Both the position numbers and the translations under genes were made by a program. Positions 37,288 through 46,671 of a DNA stretch of 64,000 nt are shown piece by piece. Under the pieces are notes generated by a model. That model was not told where the DNA came from. It saw only the letters and a program-made list of their open reading frames with translations, and ran no database searches. Position 1 is the first letter of the stretch. Every line of letters begins with the position of its first letter. The DNA is taken from assembly GCF_004365575.1 (NCBI RefSeq), contig NZ_SOBG01000003.1, positions 1-64,000 on the forward strand, given 5' to 3'. The stretch is from Hypnocyclicus thermotrophus. GTDB lineage: Bacteria > Fusobacteriota > Fusobacteriia > Fusobacteriales > Fusobacteriaceae.

Positions 37288-39438
37288 TTAAATCCCTTTC
37301 TTTGATAGAGAAACCCTTTTTCTAGCCATATCTACACTTTTAATCTTTACTTTTATAATATCTCCTACTGAAAGCATGCTATTAATATCCTCTATTCTAT
37401 TATCAAATTCGGATATATGTAAAAGAGCATCATTTTTAAGACCTATATCAATAAATGCCCCAAAATTAACAACATTTCTAACAGTTCCTTCTAATATCAT
37501 TCCCTCTTTTAAATCTTCTATTTTTAAAATATCTGATTTTAATATTGGTTTTGGTATTGACTCTCTAGGATCTCTTCTCTCTTTTAATAAAGCATTGTAT
37601 ATATCAAGCGTTGTTTCTTTCCCATATTCTTTCTCAAGTATAAATTTATCAATATCTAATTTTTCTAGTTTTTCAATTATTTCATTTCTATTTTTTATCA
37701 AATCAGATTTTTCAAATCCTATTTCTTTTAATATTTCTTCTGCTATATGATATGATTCAGGGTGAATTATTGTATTGTCAAGCGGATTATCTCCATCATC
37801 AATAACCACAAATCCTGCTGCCAATGTATAAGCTTTATTTCCAAGTCCTTTTACTTTTATCAATTCTTTTCTATTTTTAAATTTTCCATTTTCTTCTCTA
37901 TAGGCAACTATATTTTTAGCTACATTTTTATTTATTCCCGATATATAAGAAAGTAATGCCCAAGATGCTGTATTTAAATTCGCTCCAACATTATTTACAA
38001 CAGATTCTATTACTTCTTTTAGAGATTCATCTAATTTTTTTTGATTAAGATCATGTTGATACATTCCTACACCTATAGATTTAGGTTCAATCTTTACAAG
38101 TTCTGCAAGTGGATCTTGTATTCTTCTAGCTATTGATATTGCTCCTCTTGCCGTTACATCAAGATCTGGAAATTCTTCAATTGCAAGCTTTGAAGCTGAA
38201 TAAACTGAAGCTCCTGCTTCATTTACAATTAAATAGTATACATCTTTTTTTACTTCTTTTAAAGTATTAGCAACAAATTCTTCTGTTTCCCTTGAGGCTG
38301 TACCATTTCCTATAGCTATAATATCAATATCGTATTTATCTATTAATTTTTTTATTTTTTCTTTTGCTTTTTCTATATTATCTCCTGGCATAGCTACATA
38401 TATAACATCATTTGTTTTATATAGCCCATACTTATCTATTACAACTACTTTACAACCAGTTCTATATCCTGGATCAAGTCCTAATACATTTTTTTCTTTA
38501 AGTGGTGGTTGTAATAATAAATTTTTAAGATTTTCTTTAAATACCTTTATTGAATCTATTTCAGCTTTTTCAGTCAAAATGTTTCTTACTTCTCTTTCAA
38601 TAGAAGGAAAAACAAGCCTACTTAAACTATCTTCTATTATTTGTCTGCTTAATTCTTCAATATTTTTATTCAAATTATTTAATATTTTTATTATAATAAA
38701 TTCTTTTGTTTTATCATTTATATTTATAGATACTTTTAGTATTTTCTCTTTTTCACCTCTATTTAGAGCTAATACTCTATGAGAAGCAATATTATTTACA
38801 TACTCACTATGTTCATAGTAATCTTGATATACATTTTTTTCATCAATTTTTTTATTTTTTTCTATTAATTTAGATTCAATAATTCCAAATTTTAACATTC
38901 TTTCTCTTATATCTTCTCTAACCGCTATATTTTCTGAAATATTTTGTGCTAAAATAAGTTTTGCATTTTCTATCGCTTCTTCTATATTATTAACATTTTC
39001 ATTTATATATTTTTCAGCTTCAATTTTTATTTCATCTATATTTTTTGCTTTTAAAATGAATTCTGCAAATGGCTCTAATCCATACTCTTTTGCTATATCC
39101 GCTTTTGTTTTTCTTTTCTTCTTATATGGAAGATAAAGATCCTCGACTTGTTGCAGTTTTTCAGCTTTTAAAATATTTGTTTTTAATTCTTCCGTTAATT
39201 TACCTTGTTCTTCAATTAACTTTATCACATCTTTTTTTCTTGCTTCTAAATTTCTTAAATAATTAATTCTTTCTGAAATATCTCTAATTTCTTCTTCATT
39301 TAAATTACTAGTTACTTCTTTTCTATATCTAGCAATGAATGGTACAGTAGATCCTTCATCTAGTAATTTTACAGTATTTTCGACTTGATGTTTTTTTAAG
39401 TTTAATTCTTCTGAAACTATTTTTATTAAATCTAGCAT
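37288..39438 (-). CDS. tex: Tex family RNA-binding transcription accessory protein
   Basis: 716-aa cytoplasmic protein with the usual Tex order: N-terminal helical domain (VPFIARYRKEVTSNL), YqgF/RNase H-like domain (VLGLDPGYRTGCK, about residues 317-329), helix-hairpin-helix repeats (RKELIKVKGLGNKAY) and a C-terminal S1 domain (LEGTVRNVVNFGAFIDIG, about 640-715). Implicated in transcription-coupled processes and RNA binding. The sensor-kinase gene begins 3 bases after its stop. Confidence 0.95.
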   Translation of the reverse strand: MLDLIKIVSEELNLKKHQVENTVKLLDEGSTVPFIARYRKEVTSNLNEEEIRDISERINYLRNLEARKKDVIKLIEEQGKLTEELKTNILKAEKLQQVEDLYLPYKKKRKTKADIAKEYGLEPFAEFILKAKNIDEIKIEAEKYINENVNNIEEAIENAKLILAQNISENIAVREDIRERMLKFGIIESKLIEKNKKIDEKNVYQDYYEHSEYVNNIASHRVLALNRGEKEKILKVSININDKTKEFIIIKILNNLNKNIEELSRQIIEDSLSRLVFPSIEREVRNILTEKAEIDSIKVFKENLKNLLLQPPLKEKNVLGLDPGYRTGCKVVVIDKYGLYKTNDVIYVAMPGDNIEKAKEKIKKLIDKYDIDIIAIGNGTASRETEEFVANTLKEVKKDVYYLIVNEAGASVYSASKLAIEEFPDLDVTARGAISIARRIQDPLAELVKIEPKSIGVGMYQHDLNQKKLDESLKEVIESVVNNVGANLNTASWALLSYISGINKNVAKNIVAYREENGKFKNRKELIKVKGLGNKAYTLAAGFVVIDDGDNPLDNTIIHPESYHIAEEILKEIGFEKSDLIKNRNEIIEKLEKLDIDKFILEKEYGKETTLDIYNALLKERRDPRESIPKPILKSDILKIEDLKEGMILEGTVRNVVNFGAFIDIGLKNDALLHISEFDNRIEDINSMLSVGDIIKVKIKSVDMARKRVSLSKKGI

Positions 39439-39502
39439 ATTTCATCTCCTAAAAATTTAATATCGCAATTATTATAGCATATACAATTTTTTTTGTCTAA
39501 CT

Positions 39503-40021
39503 TTAGTAGGTGTATAATAGATTATTTTCTCTTAATTCATCTAATATTTTATTAAAATTTTCTATACTATCTATTTCAATAGTATGTAAATGAATCCCAT
39601 TAGTCAATTTTGATAATGGTTCTACATTTTTATTAGATATTTTTTTTATAAAATTATTTAATTCTTCATTATTTGAAATATGTAAATTCCCTGTTATTTC
39701 TCCATATATTTCATGTTCTACAATAACATCTATAATGATTGCATTATATTTTAAAATAATTTCTAATTCTTTTTTCATTTCTTCTATAGTTATATGTTTT
39801 GTTATTAATTTTTTTATAAGTTTATTATTATCTTTTTTTAGCATATATCCTTTTGGACTTGCTATAAGTTCTATTCCTTTTGCTCTAAGTATAGCCATAT
39901 CCTGGACTATTACTTGTCTACTCACTCCAAATCTTGTTGCAAACTCAGAACCTTTTATAGCTGTTTTGCTTTCTGTTAATAATCTTATTATTTCTTTTCT
40001 TCTTATTTTCCCTTCTACCAT
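39503..40021 (-). CDS. niaR: NiaR-type transcriptional repressor (HTH-3H domain)
   Basis: 172 aa. The N-terminal HTH_11 winged helix (about residues 1-60, GVSRQVIVQDMAILRAKGI) is followed by a 3H domain (about 75-170) with three conserved His: ITKHITIEEM, VEHEIYGEITGNLHI and GIHLHTIEID. The 3H domain binds nicotinate with a metal, and NiaR represses NAD precursor uptake or synthesis genes. None of those are adjacent here, so it acts in trans. Confidence 0.88.
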   Translation of the reverse strand: MVEGKIRRKEIIRLLTESKTAIKGSEFATRFGVSRQVIVQDMAILRAKGIELIASPKGYMLKKDNNKLIKKLITKHITIEEMKKELEIILKYNAIIIDVIVEHEIYGEITGNLHISNNEELNNFIKKISNKNVEPLSKLTNGIHLHTIEIDSIENFNKILDELRENNLLYTY

Positions 40022-40077
40022 TTTCCCTCCTCCTATCTAACCAATATATTAATTTTTTTATATTCTATTATTAATAA

Positions 40078-40108
40078 AGAAACTTCCTTGTGTATCAAGG
40101 AAGTTTCT
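40078..40108 (-). terminator. Terminator after galU
   Basis: AGAAACTTCCTTG and its exact complement form a 13-bp stem (loop 5). It lies downstream of galU and upstream of niaR on the minus strand. Confidence 0.75.
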
Positions 40109-40130
40109 CTAAAAAAATTATAAAGTAAGA

Positions 40131-41030
40131 TTACTTACCCTCATTTTTTTCTAGTTTTTCAACTAATTCTAATAAATATGACTTTAATTCTTTTTTTATT
40201 TCTGGATGTTTTAATCCAATTTCTATATTAGCTTTTAAAATACCTAATTTATTTCCTGTATCATATCTATTTCCTATAAAATTATAACTTAGTACTTTAT
40301 CTCCATATTGGATTGACTTAAGTATAGCATCTGTTAATTGTATTTCTCCGCCTTTTCCTGTCTCCGTTTTTTCTAAATAATCAAAAATTGAGGGTTCTAA
40401 TATATATCTTCCTAAACATGCTAAATTCGAAGGTGCTTCATCTTTAGATGGTTTTTCAATGAAATCTTCAATTTTATATGTTCTATCATCAAATTTTGCA
40501 CTTGGTTTCACTATACCATACGATGATACTTGCTCCATAGGTACTTCTTGTACTCCTATGATGTTTCCTCCATGATATCTTTCTCTTATTTCTAACATTT
40601 GTTTAATAACCGGAGTATCTCCGTACACAATATCATCACCAAGTACTACTGCAAATGGTTCGTCACCTATATGCTTTTTTGCTGTCAATATCGCATGACC
40701 AAGCCCCAATGGTTCTTTTTGTCTAATATAATAAATATTTGCCATTTCGGATATTTCTCTTACTTGTTTAAGTAATTCATATTTACCTTTTTTTTCTAAT
40801 TGATATTCTAATTCTACAGAATAATCAAAATGGTCTTCTAATGCTCTTTTATTTCTACCTGTAACTATTGTAATGTCTGTAATTCCAGATTGTACTAACT
40901 CTTCTACAATATATTGTATAGCAGGTTTATCTACTATTGGTAACATCTCTTTTGGTTGTGATTTTGTTGCCGGTAAAACTCTAGTTCCTAGACCTGCCGC
41001 TGGAATTACTGCTTTTCTTACTTTTCTCAT
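40131..41030 (-). CDS. galU: UTP-glucose-1-phosphate uridylyltransferase
   Basis: 299 aa. PAAGLGTRVLPATKSQPKEM is the nucleotide-binding start of GalU; VDKPAIQYIVEE, VLGDDIVYGD and FIEKPSKDEAPSNLA are the other signatures. It makes UDP-glucose for surface glycans. It could also draw on glucose 1-phosphate from the cellobiose phosphorylase at 22735. It follows metG by 20 bases. Confidence 0.95.
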   Translation of the reverse strand: MRKVRKAVIPAAGLGTRVLPATKSQPKEMLPIVDKPAIQYIVEELVQSGITDITIVTGRNKRALEDHFDYSVELEYQLEKKGKYELLKQVREISEMANIYYIRQKEPLGLGHAILTAKKHIGDEPFAVVLGDDIVYGDTPVIKQMLEIRERYHGGNIIGVQEVPMEQVSSYGIVKPSAKFDDRTYKIEDFIEKPSKDEAPSNLACLGRYILEPSIFDYLEKTETGKGGEIQLTDAILKSIQYGDKVLSYNFIGNRYDTGNKLGILKANIEIGLKHPEIKKELKSYLLELVEKLEKNEGK

Positions 41031-41050
41031 CTATATCCCCCTTCGACATC

Positions 41051-42973
41051 TTATCTTATTACTGTACCATTTTTTATAGCATTATCTACTTCTATTAATT
41101 TCACTCTTTTTTTCTCATCAGTTGTAAGTAACATACCTTGTGATAACTCACCTTTTAATTTTACTGGTTTTAAATTAATTACTGCTAAAACTTTTTTACC
41201 TACTAGTTCTTCTTTATTCGGATAATATTTAGCTATTCCTGATATAATTTGTCTTTTTTCATTTCCTGTATCAACTATAAATTTTAATAATCTATCTGCT
41301 TTTTTTACATTTTCTACTTTTAATATTTCTACTACTGATATATTTACTTTTGAAAATTCATCTATTGATATAGAATTTTTTATTTCAAGATTTTCATTAA
41401 TTTCATCTTCTAATTTTTTCTCTTCTTCTACATATTCTAATCTAGGAAAAATTGGTTTTGCTTCTCCTAATATATGATTATATTGTACATTCCCCCAATC
41501 ACTAATATCTGCAATTTTAGCTTTTTTAATGTCTCCATCAAATCCTAATTGGTTCCATATTTTTTGAGCGCTTTCAGGTATAAACGGATACACAAGTACT
41601 GCTATTTTATACAAAGACTCTACTAAATTATATAATACAACTTTTAATCTAGGATGTTTTTCTTTATTTTTTGCAAGAGCCCAAGGCATAGTTTCATCTA
41701 TATATTTATTCATTCTTGAAATAAATTTCCATATAGATTCAAGTGCAAAAGAAAATTGTAATTTTGTCATATGTTTATCCACTTCAACTAAAGTTTTGTA
41801 CCATAATTCTTTTATTTCATCATCATATACTTCTGTTCCTTCACCTTGTAATACCTTTGAATCAAAATATTTTTTTGACATCCCAAGCGTTCTATTCAAT
41901 AAATTTCCAAGATCATTAGCAAGATCAGCATTTACTCTATTTACCATAGCTTTATCTGAATAATCACCATCATTACCAAAATGTACTTCTTTTAATAAGA
42001 AATATCTAAATGCATCAACTCCATATTTTTCTATTTCTTTTACTGGATCAACAACATTTCCTTTTGATTTAGACATTTTTTCACCATTTACTGTCCACCA
42101 TCCGTGTGCAACTACTTTGTCTGGAAGTTTTTCTCCAGCAGATAGTAACATACACGGCCAAATAATCGCATGGAATCTTAATATATCTTTTCCTATAATA
42201 TGTACAACTTCTCCGTTATTCCAAAATTTATCATACATTTCAGGATTGTTTTCATATCCTACTGCTGTTAAATAATTTGTAAGTGCATCAAACCATACAT
42301 AAACTACATGATTTTCATCTATTTCTAATGGTATTCCCCATTTAAAAGTATTTCTTGATATTGACAAATCTTGTAATCCCTGTTTTATAAATGAAATAAC
42401 TTCATTTCTTCTAGTTTCTGGTAAAATAAATTCCTTATTTTCCTCTATATGTTCTAATAATTTATCTTGATATTTAGACATTTTAAAGAAATAACTTTCT
42501 TCTTTAACTATTCTAAGTTCTTTACCACAATCTGGACAATGATTTTCATTTATAACTTGATTTTCTGGAACAAATGTTTCACATGAAACACAATATTTCC
42601 CTTCATATTCACCTTTATAAATATCTCCTTTATCATATACCTTCTTCAATATTTTTTTTACTGCTTTCATGTGTCTTGCTTCAGTTGTTCTTATAAAATC
42701 ATTATTTGAAATATTTAATTTTTCCCATAATTTTTGAAATCTTGGGGCCATTTTATCAACCCACTCTTTTGGAGTAAATCCCATTTCTTTTGCTTTTTCT
42801 TCTACTTTTTGACCATGTTCATCAGAACCAGTTAAAAAATATACATCTTTATTTTTAATTTTATTATATCTTGCAATTACATCACTTGCTATTGTTGTAT
42901 ATGCACTTCCTACATGAGGATCTCCATTTACATAATATATCGGTGTTGTTACATAAAAATTTTTTTTATCCAA
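41051..42973 (-). CDS. metG: Methionyl-tRNA synthetase
   Basis: Class I synthetase. YVNGDPHVGSAYTT holds the HIGH-like site, CVSCETF...CPDCGKEL is the zinc knuckle, and KMSKSKGN is at about residue 300. The C-terminal Trbp111/EMAP-like tRNA-binding domain (about 535-640) has VEILKVENVKKADRLLKF. I use the TTG at 42973 as start because GGAG lies 8 bases before it. The longer in-frame TTG at 42991 would overlap that ribosome site. The product is 640 aa. Confidence 0.94.
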   Translation of the reverse strand: MDKKNFYVTTPIYYVNGDPHVGSAYTTIASDVIARYNKIKNKDVYFLTGSDEHGQKVEEKAKEMGFTPKEWVDKMAPRFQKLWEKLNISNNDFIRTTEARHMKAVKKILKKVYDKGDIYKGEYEGKYCVSCETFVPENQVINENHCPDCGKELRIVKEESYFFKMSKYQDKLLEHIEENKEFILPETRRNEVISFIKQGLQDLSISRNTFKWGIPLEIDENHVVYVWFDALTNYLTAVGYENNPEMYDKFWNNGEVVHIIGKDILRFHAIIWPCMLLSAGEKLPDKVVAHGWWTVNGEKMSKSKGNVVDPVKEIEKYGVDAFRYFLLKEVHFGNDGDYSDKAMVNRVNADLANDLGNLLNRTLGMSKKYFDSKVLQGEGTEVYDDEIKELWYKTLVEVDKHMTKLQFSFALESIWKFISRMNKYIDETMPWALAKNKEKHPRLKVVLYNLVESLYKIAVLVYPFIPESAQKIWNQLGFDGDIKKAKIADISDWGNVQYNHILGEAKPIFPRLEYVEEEKKLEDEINENLEIKNSISIDEFSKVNISVVEILKVENVKKADRLLKFIVDTGNEKRQIISGIAKYYPNKEELVGKKVLAVINLKPVKLKGELSQGMLLTTDEKKRVKLIEVDNAIKNGTVIR

Positions 42974-43063
42974 ATTTATATCTCCTTTCAAGTATTAAAA
43001 TCTTTTTTATTTATAAACCTTTTCTATTATAGATATTTTTTATAATTATTATTTGAAATACTA

Positions 43064-44101
43064 CTAAATATACTCCACTTCTACAAAATTCAACAAATCT
43101 TTTTTCTTATTTTTTATTATATTAATTGCAGTTGTTACTGCTTTATTTAAGCTACTTTCATCGGCTATATTTTTCCCTGCTATATCAAATGCAGTCCCAT
43201 GGTCAACAGAAGTTCTTACAAATGGAAGTCCTATTGTTATATTCACAGCACTACCAAAACTCTCTAATTTTACTGGTATTAATCCTTGATCATGATACAT
43301 AACAACACTTATCACATATTCACCTTTTAACATTTTTACAAACAAAGTATCTGGTACAATAGGACCTTCTACATTTATCCCCTCTTCTTGCATCTCTTTA
43401 ACTGCTGGTACAATTTCTTTTATTTCCTCATCTCCAAATAATCCATTTTCTCCATTGTGAGGATTAAGTCCAGCTACTGCTATTTTACCATTTAATCCTA
43501 ACTCTTTTTTAGCAAATTCTGCTAATTTTATTTTATTTATAATATTATCTTTTTTAACTTTTTTTATGGCATCATTTAATGATAAATGAGTACTATTTAA
43601 TAAAACTATTACTTTCTCACCCTTTAATATCATTGCGAAATCTTTTGTTTTAGTTTTTTCTGCAAAATAAGTCGTGTGCCCACTATATTTATATCCCGCT
43701 AAATTTATACTATTTTTACTAATTGGAGCTGTAACTATTCCATCAATAATTTTATAATCACATATTTTTATAGCTTGATTAAGATATTTTATAGAATATT
43801 CTCCACCTAATTTATTATCTTTTCCAATATTTTCCTTATTAAATTCAAAATCTATATTCAATAATGGTAAAACTCCATTTTTATTATTTAATTTTTCAAT
43901 AGAGTAAATATCTTCAATTAATTCTATTTCTAGATCAATACAATATTTTTTTAAATAATACTCTACTACATTTTTACTTCCAATTAAAAAACAAAAAAAA
44001 TTTTTTTCTTCTACTTTGTAAAGATTATCAAAAAATTTAATACAAATTTCTGGCCCTATTCCAAACGGATCCCCCATTGTTATTGCTAATCTACTTTTCA
44101 T
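43064..44101 (-). CDS. pdxA: 4-hydroxythreonine-4-phosphate dehydrogenase (PdxA family)
   Basis: 345 aa. GDPFGIGPEI, SGHTTYFAEKTKT, GLNPHNGENG, VMYHDQGLIPVK and VDHGTAFDIAGK give the substrate and metal His residues of PdxA. In the family this oxidises 4-phosphohydroxy-L-threonine in vitamin B6 synthesis. No other B6 gene is in the window, and PdxA2-type sugar-acid activities are an alternative. Its start overlaps the end of the DUF374 gene by 11 bases. Confidence 0.9.
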   Translation of the reverse strand: MKSRLAITMGDPFGIGPEICIKFFDNLYKVEEKNFFCFLIGSKNVVEYYLKKYCIDLEIELIEDIYSIEKLNNKNGVLPLLNIDFEFNKENIGKDNKLGGEYSIKYLNQAIKICDYKIIDGIVTAPISKNSINLAGYKYSGHTTYFAEKTKTKDFAMILKGEKVIVLLNSTHLSLNDAIKKVKKDNIINKIKLAEFAKKELGLNGKIAVAGLNPHNGENGLFGDEEIKEIVPAVKEMQEEGINVEGPIVPDTLFVKMLKGEYVISVVMYHDQGLIPVKLESFGSAVNITIGLPFVRTSVDHGTAFDIAGKNIADESSLNKAVTTAINIIKNKKKDLLNFVEVEYI

Positions 44102-44750
44102 TTAGTATCCTTTCTGCTTCTTTATTAGCTTCATGTATCTTTTGATTAATAACCTCTATATATTCCTCAATATTAACATCTTTTTCTATTTTTATAGGTT
44201 TTCCTATATAAGTAACCGATTTTGAAAATGGTAAAGGAAATTGAAATTTATCCCATGCTTTTTTAAATACTATTTTTTTACTAAAAGCTCCTCCAATAGG
44301 TAGTATTTCAACACCTGTTTTTTGTGCCATAAATACTATTCCTGGTTTTATTTGATATATTGGTCCTCTTGGTCCATCTACTGCAAATCCCAAAGAATAT
44401 CCTCTTTTCAAGTGTTTTATCATGCTCATAAGGCTTCTAATATTTTTATCATTAGAAGAACCTCTTATTACATCATATCCAAATTTTTTAAGTATCACAC
44501 TAAGCAGTTCTCCATCCCTTGAAGGACTTACTAATGTAGTAACTTTATCTAAATAAGATAAAGACATCGAAGGAAAAATTATTTTTTCATGCCAAAATCC
44601 ATAAATATAATTTTTTTCTTTTATCTCTTTATGTTTTACTACTTTATTTCTCATTGTTAGCGTAATAAATTTTATTAAATAATAAAGTAAATAACCATAT
44701 TTTCTATATTTTTTTTCTTTTTTTATATTTTTTTTCTTTTTAGTTTCCAT
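44091..44750 (-). CDS. DUF374 lysophospholipid acyltransferase-family protein
   Basis: 219 aa. YGFWHEKIIFPS (catalytic HxxxxxF region), VSPSRDGELLSVILKKFGYDVIRGSS and GYSLGFAVDGPRGPIYQIKPG match DUF374, related to LpxL-type acyltransferases. A hydrophobic segment near the N-terminus suggests inner-membrane association, and a Lys-rich start is present. Probably involved in lipid A or phospholipid acylation. Coupled to pdxA by overlap. Confidence 0.82.
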   Translation of the reverse strand: METKKKKNIKKEKKYRKYGYLLYYLIKFITLTMRNKVVKHKEIKEKNYIYGFWHEKIIFPSMSLSYLDKVTTLVSPSRDGELLSVILKKFGYDVIRGSSNDKNIRSLMSMIKHLKRGYSLGFAVDGPRGPIYQIKPGIVFMAQKTGVEILPIGGAFSKKIVFKKAWDKFQFPLPFSKSVTYIGKPIKIEKDVNIEEYIEVINQKIHEANKEAERILNEK

Positions 44751-44823
44751 TTAAAACCACCTTAAATTATATAAATCACACAAATTATATCATATGCAAA
44801 ATAAAAATTCAATTATATAAAAA

Positions 44824-44844
44824 AAGAGAACTTATTGTTCTCTT
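44824..44844 (-). terminator. Terminator after ybaB
   Basis: AAGAGAAC/GTTCTCTT (8 bp, loop 5), followed on the minus strand by seven T. It overlaps the first bases of the ybaB stop codon. Confidence 0.75.
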
Positions 44845-45181
44845 AAATAAGACCAGGTATTTCAATTCCACCAGTTATTTTAGACATTTCTTTTTCTGCT
44901 AATTCTTCTGCTTGTCTCATAGCTTCTTTTACAGCTGATACTATTAAATCTTCTAGCATTTCTTTATCTTCTACAGCTTCTTTTACTATTTCTTCAGATA
45001 AATTTATGCTTACTAATTCTTTTTGTCCATTTACTTTAGCTACAACTGCTCCACCACCAACTGATGCTTCTACTTCTTTTTCTTTTAACTCTTCTTGAAC
45101 TTTAAGCATTTGTTGTTGCATTTCTTGAGCTTGTTTTAAAATATTTTTGCTCGAATTTTTAGTTTTTATTTTTCTTACCAA
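44843..45181 (-). CDS. YbaB/EbfC nucleoid-associated protein
   Basis: 112 aa with the family layout: helix MQQQMLKVQEELKEKEVEAS, strand GGGAVVAKVNGQKELVSI and the C-terminal ITGGIEIPGLI. Dimeric DNA-binding protein. The start is TTG with AAGGAGG upstream. It is usually beside dnaX-recR; here it follows a sensor kinase instead. Confidence 0.92.
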   Translation of the reverse strand: MVRKIKTKNSSKNILKQAQEMQQQMLKVQEELKEKEVEASVGGGAVVAKVNGQKELVSINLSEEIVKEAVEDKEMLEDLIVSAVKEAMRQAEELAEKEMSKITGGIEIPGLI

Positions 45182-45257
45182 TTTTAGTCCCTCCTTAAAT
45201 ATTAACTAAAGCAAGTTTAAATATATCACACTTTATCTATTTTTTCAACTATTTTAG

Positions 45258-46235
45258 CTATTTTTTTAAGTCTATTACAAATGTAAGTCCGTGAAATTCA
45301 TTTTTATATACTTCAATTGTCCCGTTATGTTCTTCAATTATTTTTTTACAAATAACTAATCCAAGTCCTGTCCCCTTATTTTTAGTAGTATAATATGGTT
45401 TAAATAATTCTGATAAAGATATAAAACTATTTTTATCATAATTAGTAATAAAATGCAACTCTATACTATTTTCTTTTTCTTTAAATTTTATAAAAAATAT
45501 CTTTTCTTCAAGTCCTTCTATTGCAGATAATCCATTATCAATTAAGTTTAAAAAAACTTGTTTAATTTTGTCTTCATTTACCATTACATATATTTCTTTT
45601 TCAATTGGATTATTATTTTTATCTACTAATTTAACTATATGTTCAATATTTTTATAATGAATTAAATTTTTTATTATATCTACTATATTTTTTCTAGATA
45701 AGGTAAGTGGCTCTCGTTTTGTATAATCCAAAATATCACTAACCATTTTTTCCATTCGTTTTGTTTCATCAAATATTACTTTTATATTTTCTTTTATATC
45801 TAAAATATCTTCTGATTCTTGTATTAATTCTGTGAAGCCTGATATTAAATTTAATGAATTTCTTACTTCATGAGCAATATATTTTGCTAATTGTTCTTTA
45901 TCTTGTTCTAATTTTTGTTTTTCTACTTCTTCAGTTAATTTTTCTAGACTAACATCTTTTATTAAAAGCACTGCACCTATCATCTCTTCCATATCAAAAA
46001 TTTTTTTCTTACTTAATTCTAATACTTTGGAATTATATCTAATAACTTTTTTTTCAAAATCATTTTTATAAGCTATAAAAAGATAAATAGTATTTTCTAA
46101 TTCTTCATCACTAATATCTTTATTTATAATATTTCTTACAGCATCATTGATATAAGAAATATTATACTCTTCATCAAAAAATACTATTCCTATATCTAGT
46201 TTCTTTATTAAAGGTAAAATTAATTCTTTATTCAT
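45258..46235 (-). CDS. PAS-type histidine kinase with altered G1 box
   Basis: 325-aa soluble kinase. A PAS-like sensor (about residues 1-105) is followed by a dimerisation helix with YIAHEVRNSLNLISGF, which carries the phospho-accepting His. In the ATPase domain the N box (LNLIDNGLSAIEG), F-like box (LFKPYYTTKN) and G2 box (GTGLGLVICKKI) are good. The G1 box, normally DxGxG, is replaced by TNYDKNSF, so nucleotide binding is questionable. No response regulator is adjacent. It overlaps the upstream coiled-coil gene by 8 bases. Confidence 0.82.
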   Translation of the reverse strand: MNKELILPLIKKLDIGIVFFDEEYNISYINDAVRNIINKDISDEELENTIYLFIAYKNDFEKKVIRYNSKVLELSKKKIFDMEEMIGAVLLIKDVSLEKLTEEVEKQKLEQDKEQLAKYIAHEVRNSLNLISGFTELIQESEDILDIKENIKVIFDETKRMEKMVSDILDYTKREPLTLSRKNIVDIIKNLIHYKNIEHIVKLVDKNNNPIEKEIYVMVNEDKIKQVFLNLIDNGLSAIEGLEEKIFFIKFKEKENSIELHFITNYDKNSFISLSELFKPYYTTKNKGTGLGLVICKKIIEEHNGTIEVYKNEFHGLTFVIDLKK

Positions 46236-46539
46236 TTTTTTCCTCCAAAATTTTCTTTAATTTTTTATTCTCACTTAAAAGCTTATTATTAGATATTTTT
46301 AAAGAATTTATTCTATTTTCTAAATTAAGTATTCTATTATCTTTTTCTCTATTATTTTCTTGTAATTTTTGTATTTTATTTTTTTGTTCTTCAAAATTTT
46401 TATTTTGAATTTTATATTTTTTAGCTAATTCATTTTTTCTTTTTTTTATAATTTTATACTTTTCATAAGTTATTTTTTTATCTAAATATAAAATCCCTTT
46501 TATAGTTTCAGTTAATAGTTTCTTTAACCTTTCTAACAT
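46228..46539 (-). CDS. Coiled-coil protein, 103 aa
   Basis: No family recognised. Residues about 40-100 form a continuous heptad-like coiled coil rich in Lys, Glu and Asn (QNKNFEEQKNKIQKLQENN...). The 8-base overlap with the histidine-kinase gene implies coupled synthesis. It may be a partner or scaffold of that kinase, but this is inference from position. Confidence 0.65.
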   Translation of the reverse strand: MLERLKKLLTETIKGILYLDKKITYEKYKIIKKRKNELAKKYKIQNKNFEEQKNKIQKLQENNREKDNRILNLENRINSLKISNNKLLSENKKLKKILEEKNE

Positions 46540-46671
46540 TTATATCACCTACTTAATTATGTTTTTATTTTAATAAAAGTATACCATATAAAAAATATTT
46601 TTAAAATAAAGGATTTTTCTATTTTATTCGTATAAAATTATAGAATCTTATTATAAATTAGGAGGTTATTT

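Noticed and set aside
42974-42991. Longer methionyl-tRNA synthetase start at 42991
   Set aside because: The upstream TTG overlaps the GGAG ribosome site of the TTG at 42973, and the added residues are outside the conserved N-terminus.
44322-44522. Plus-strand frame opposite the DUF374 gene
   Set aside because: Low-complexity antisense shadow of a conserved gene.
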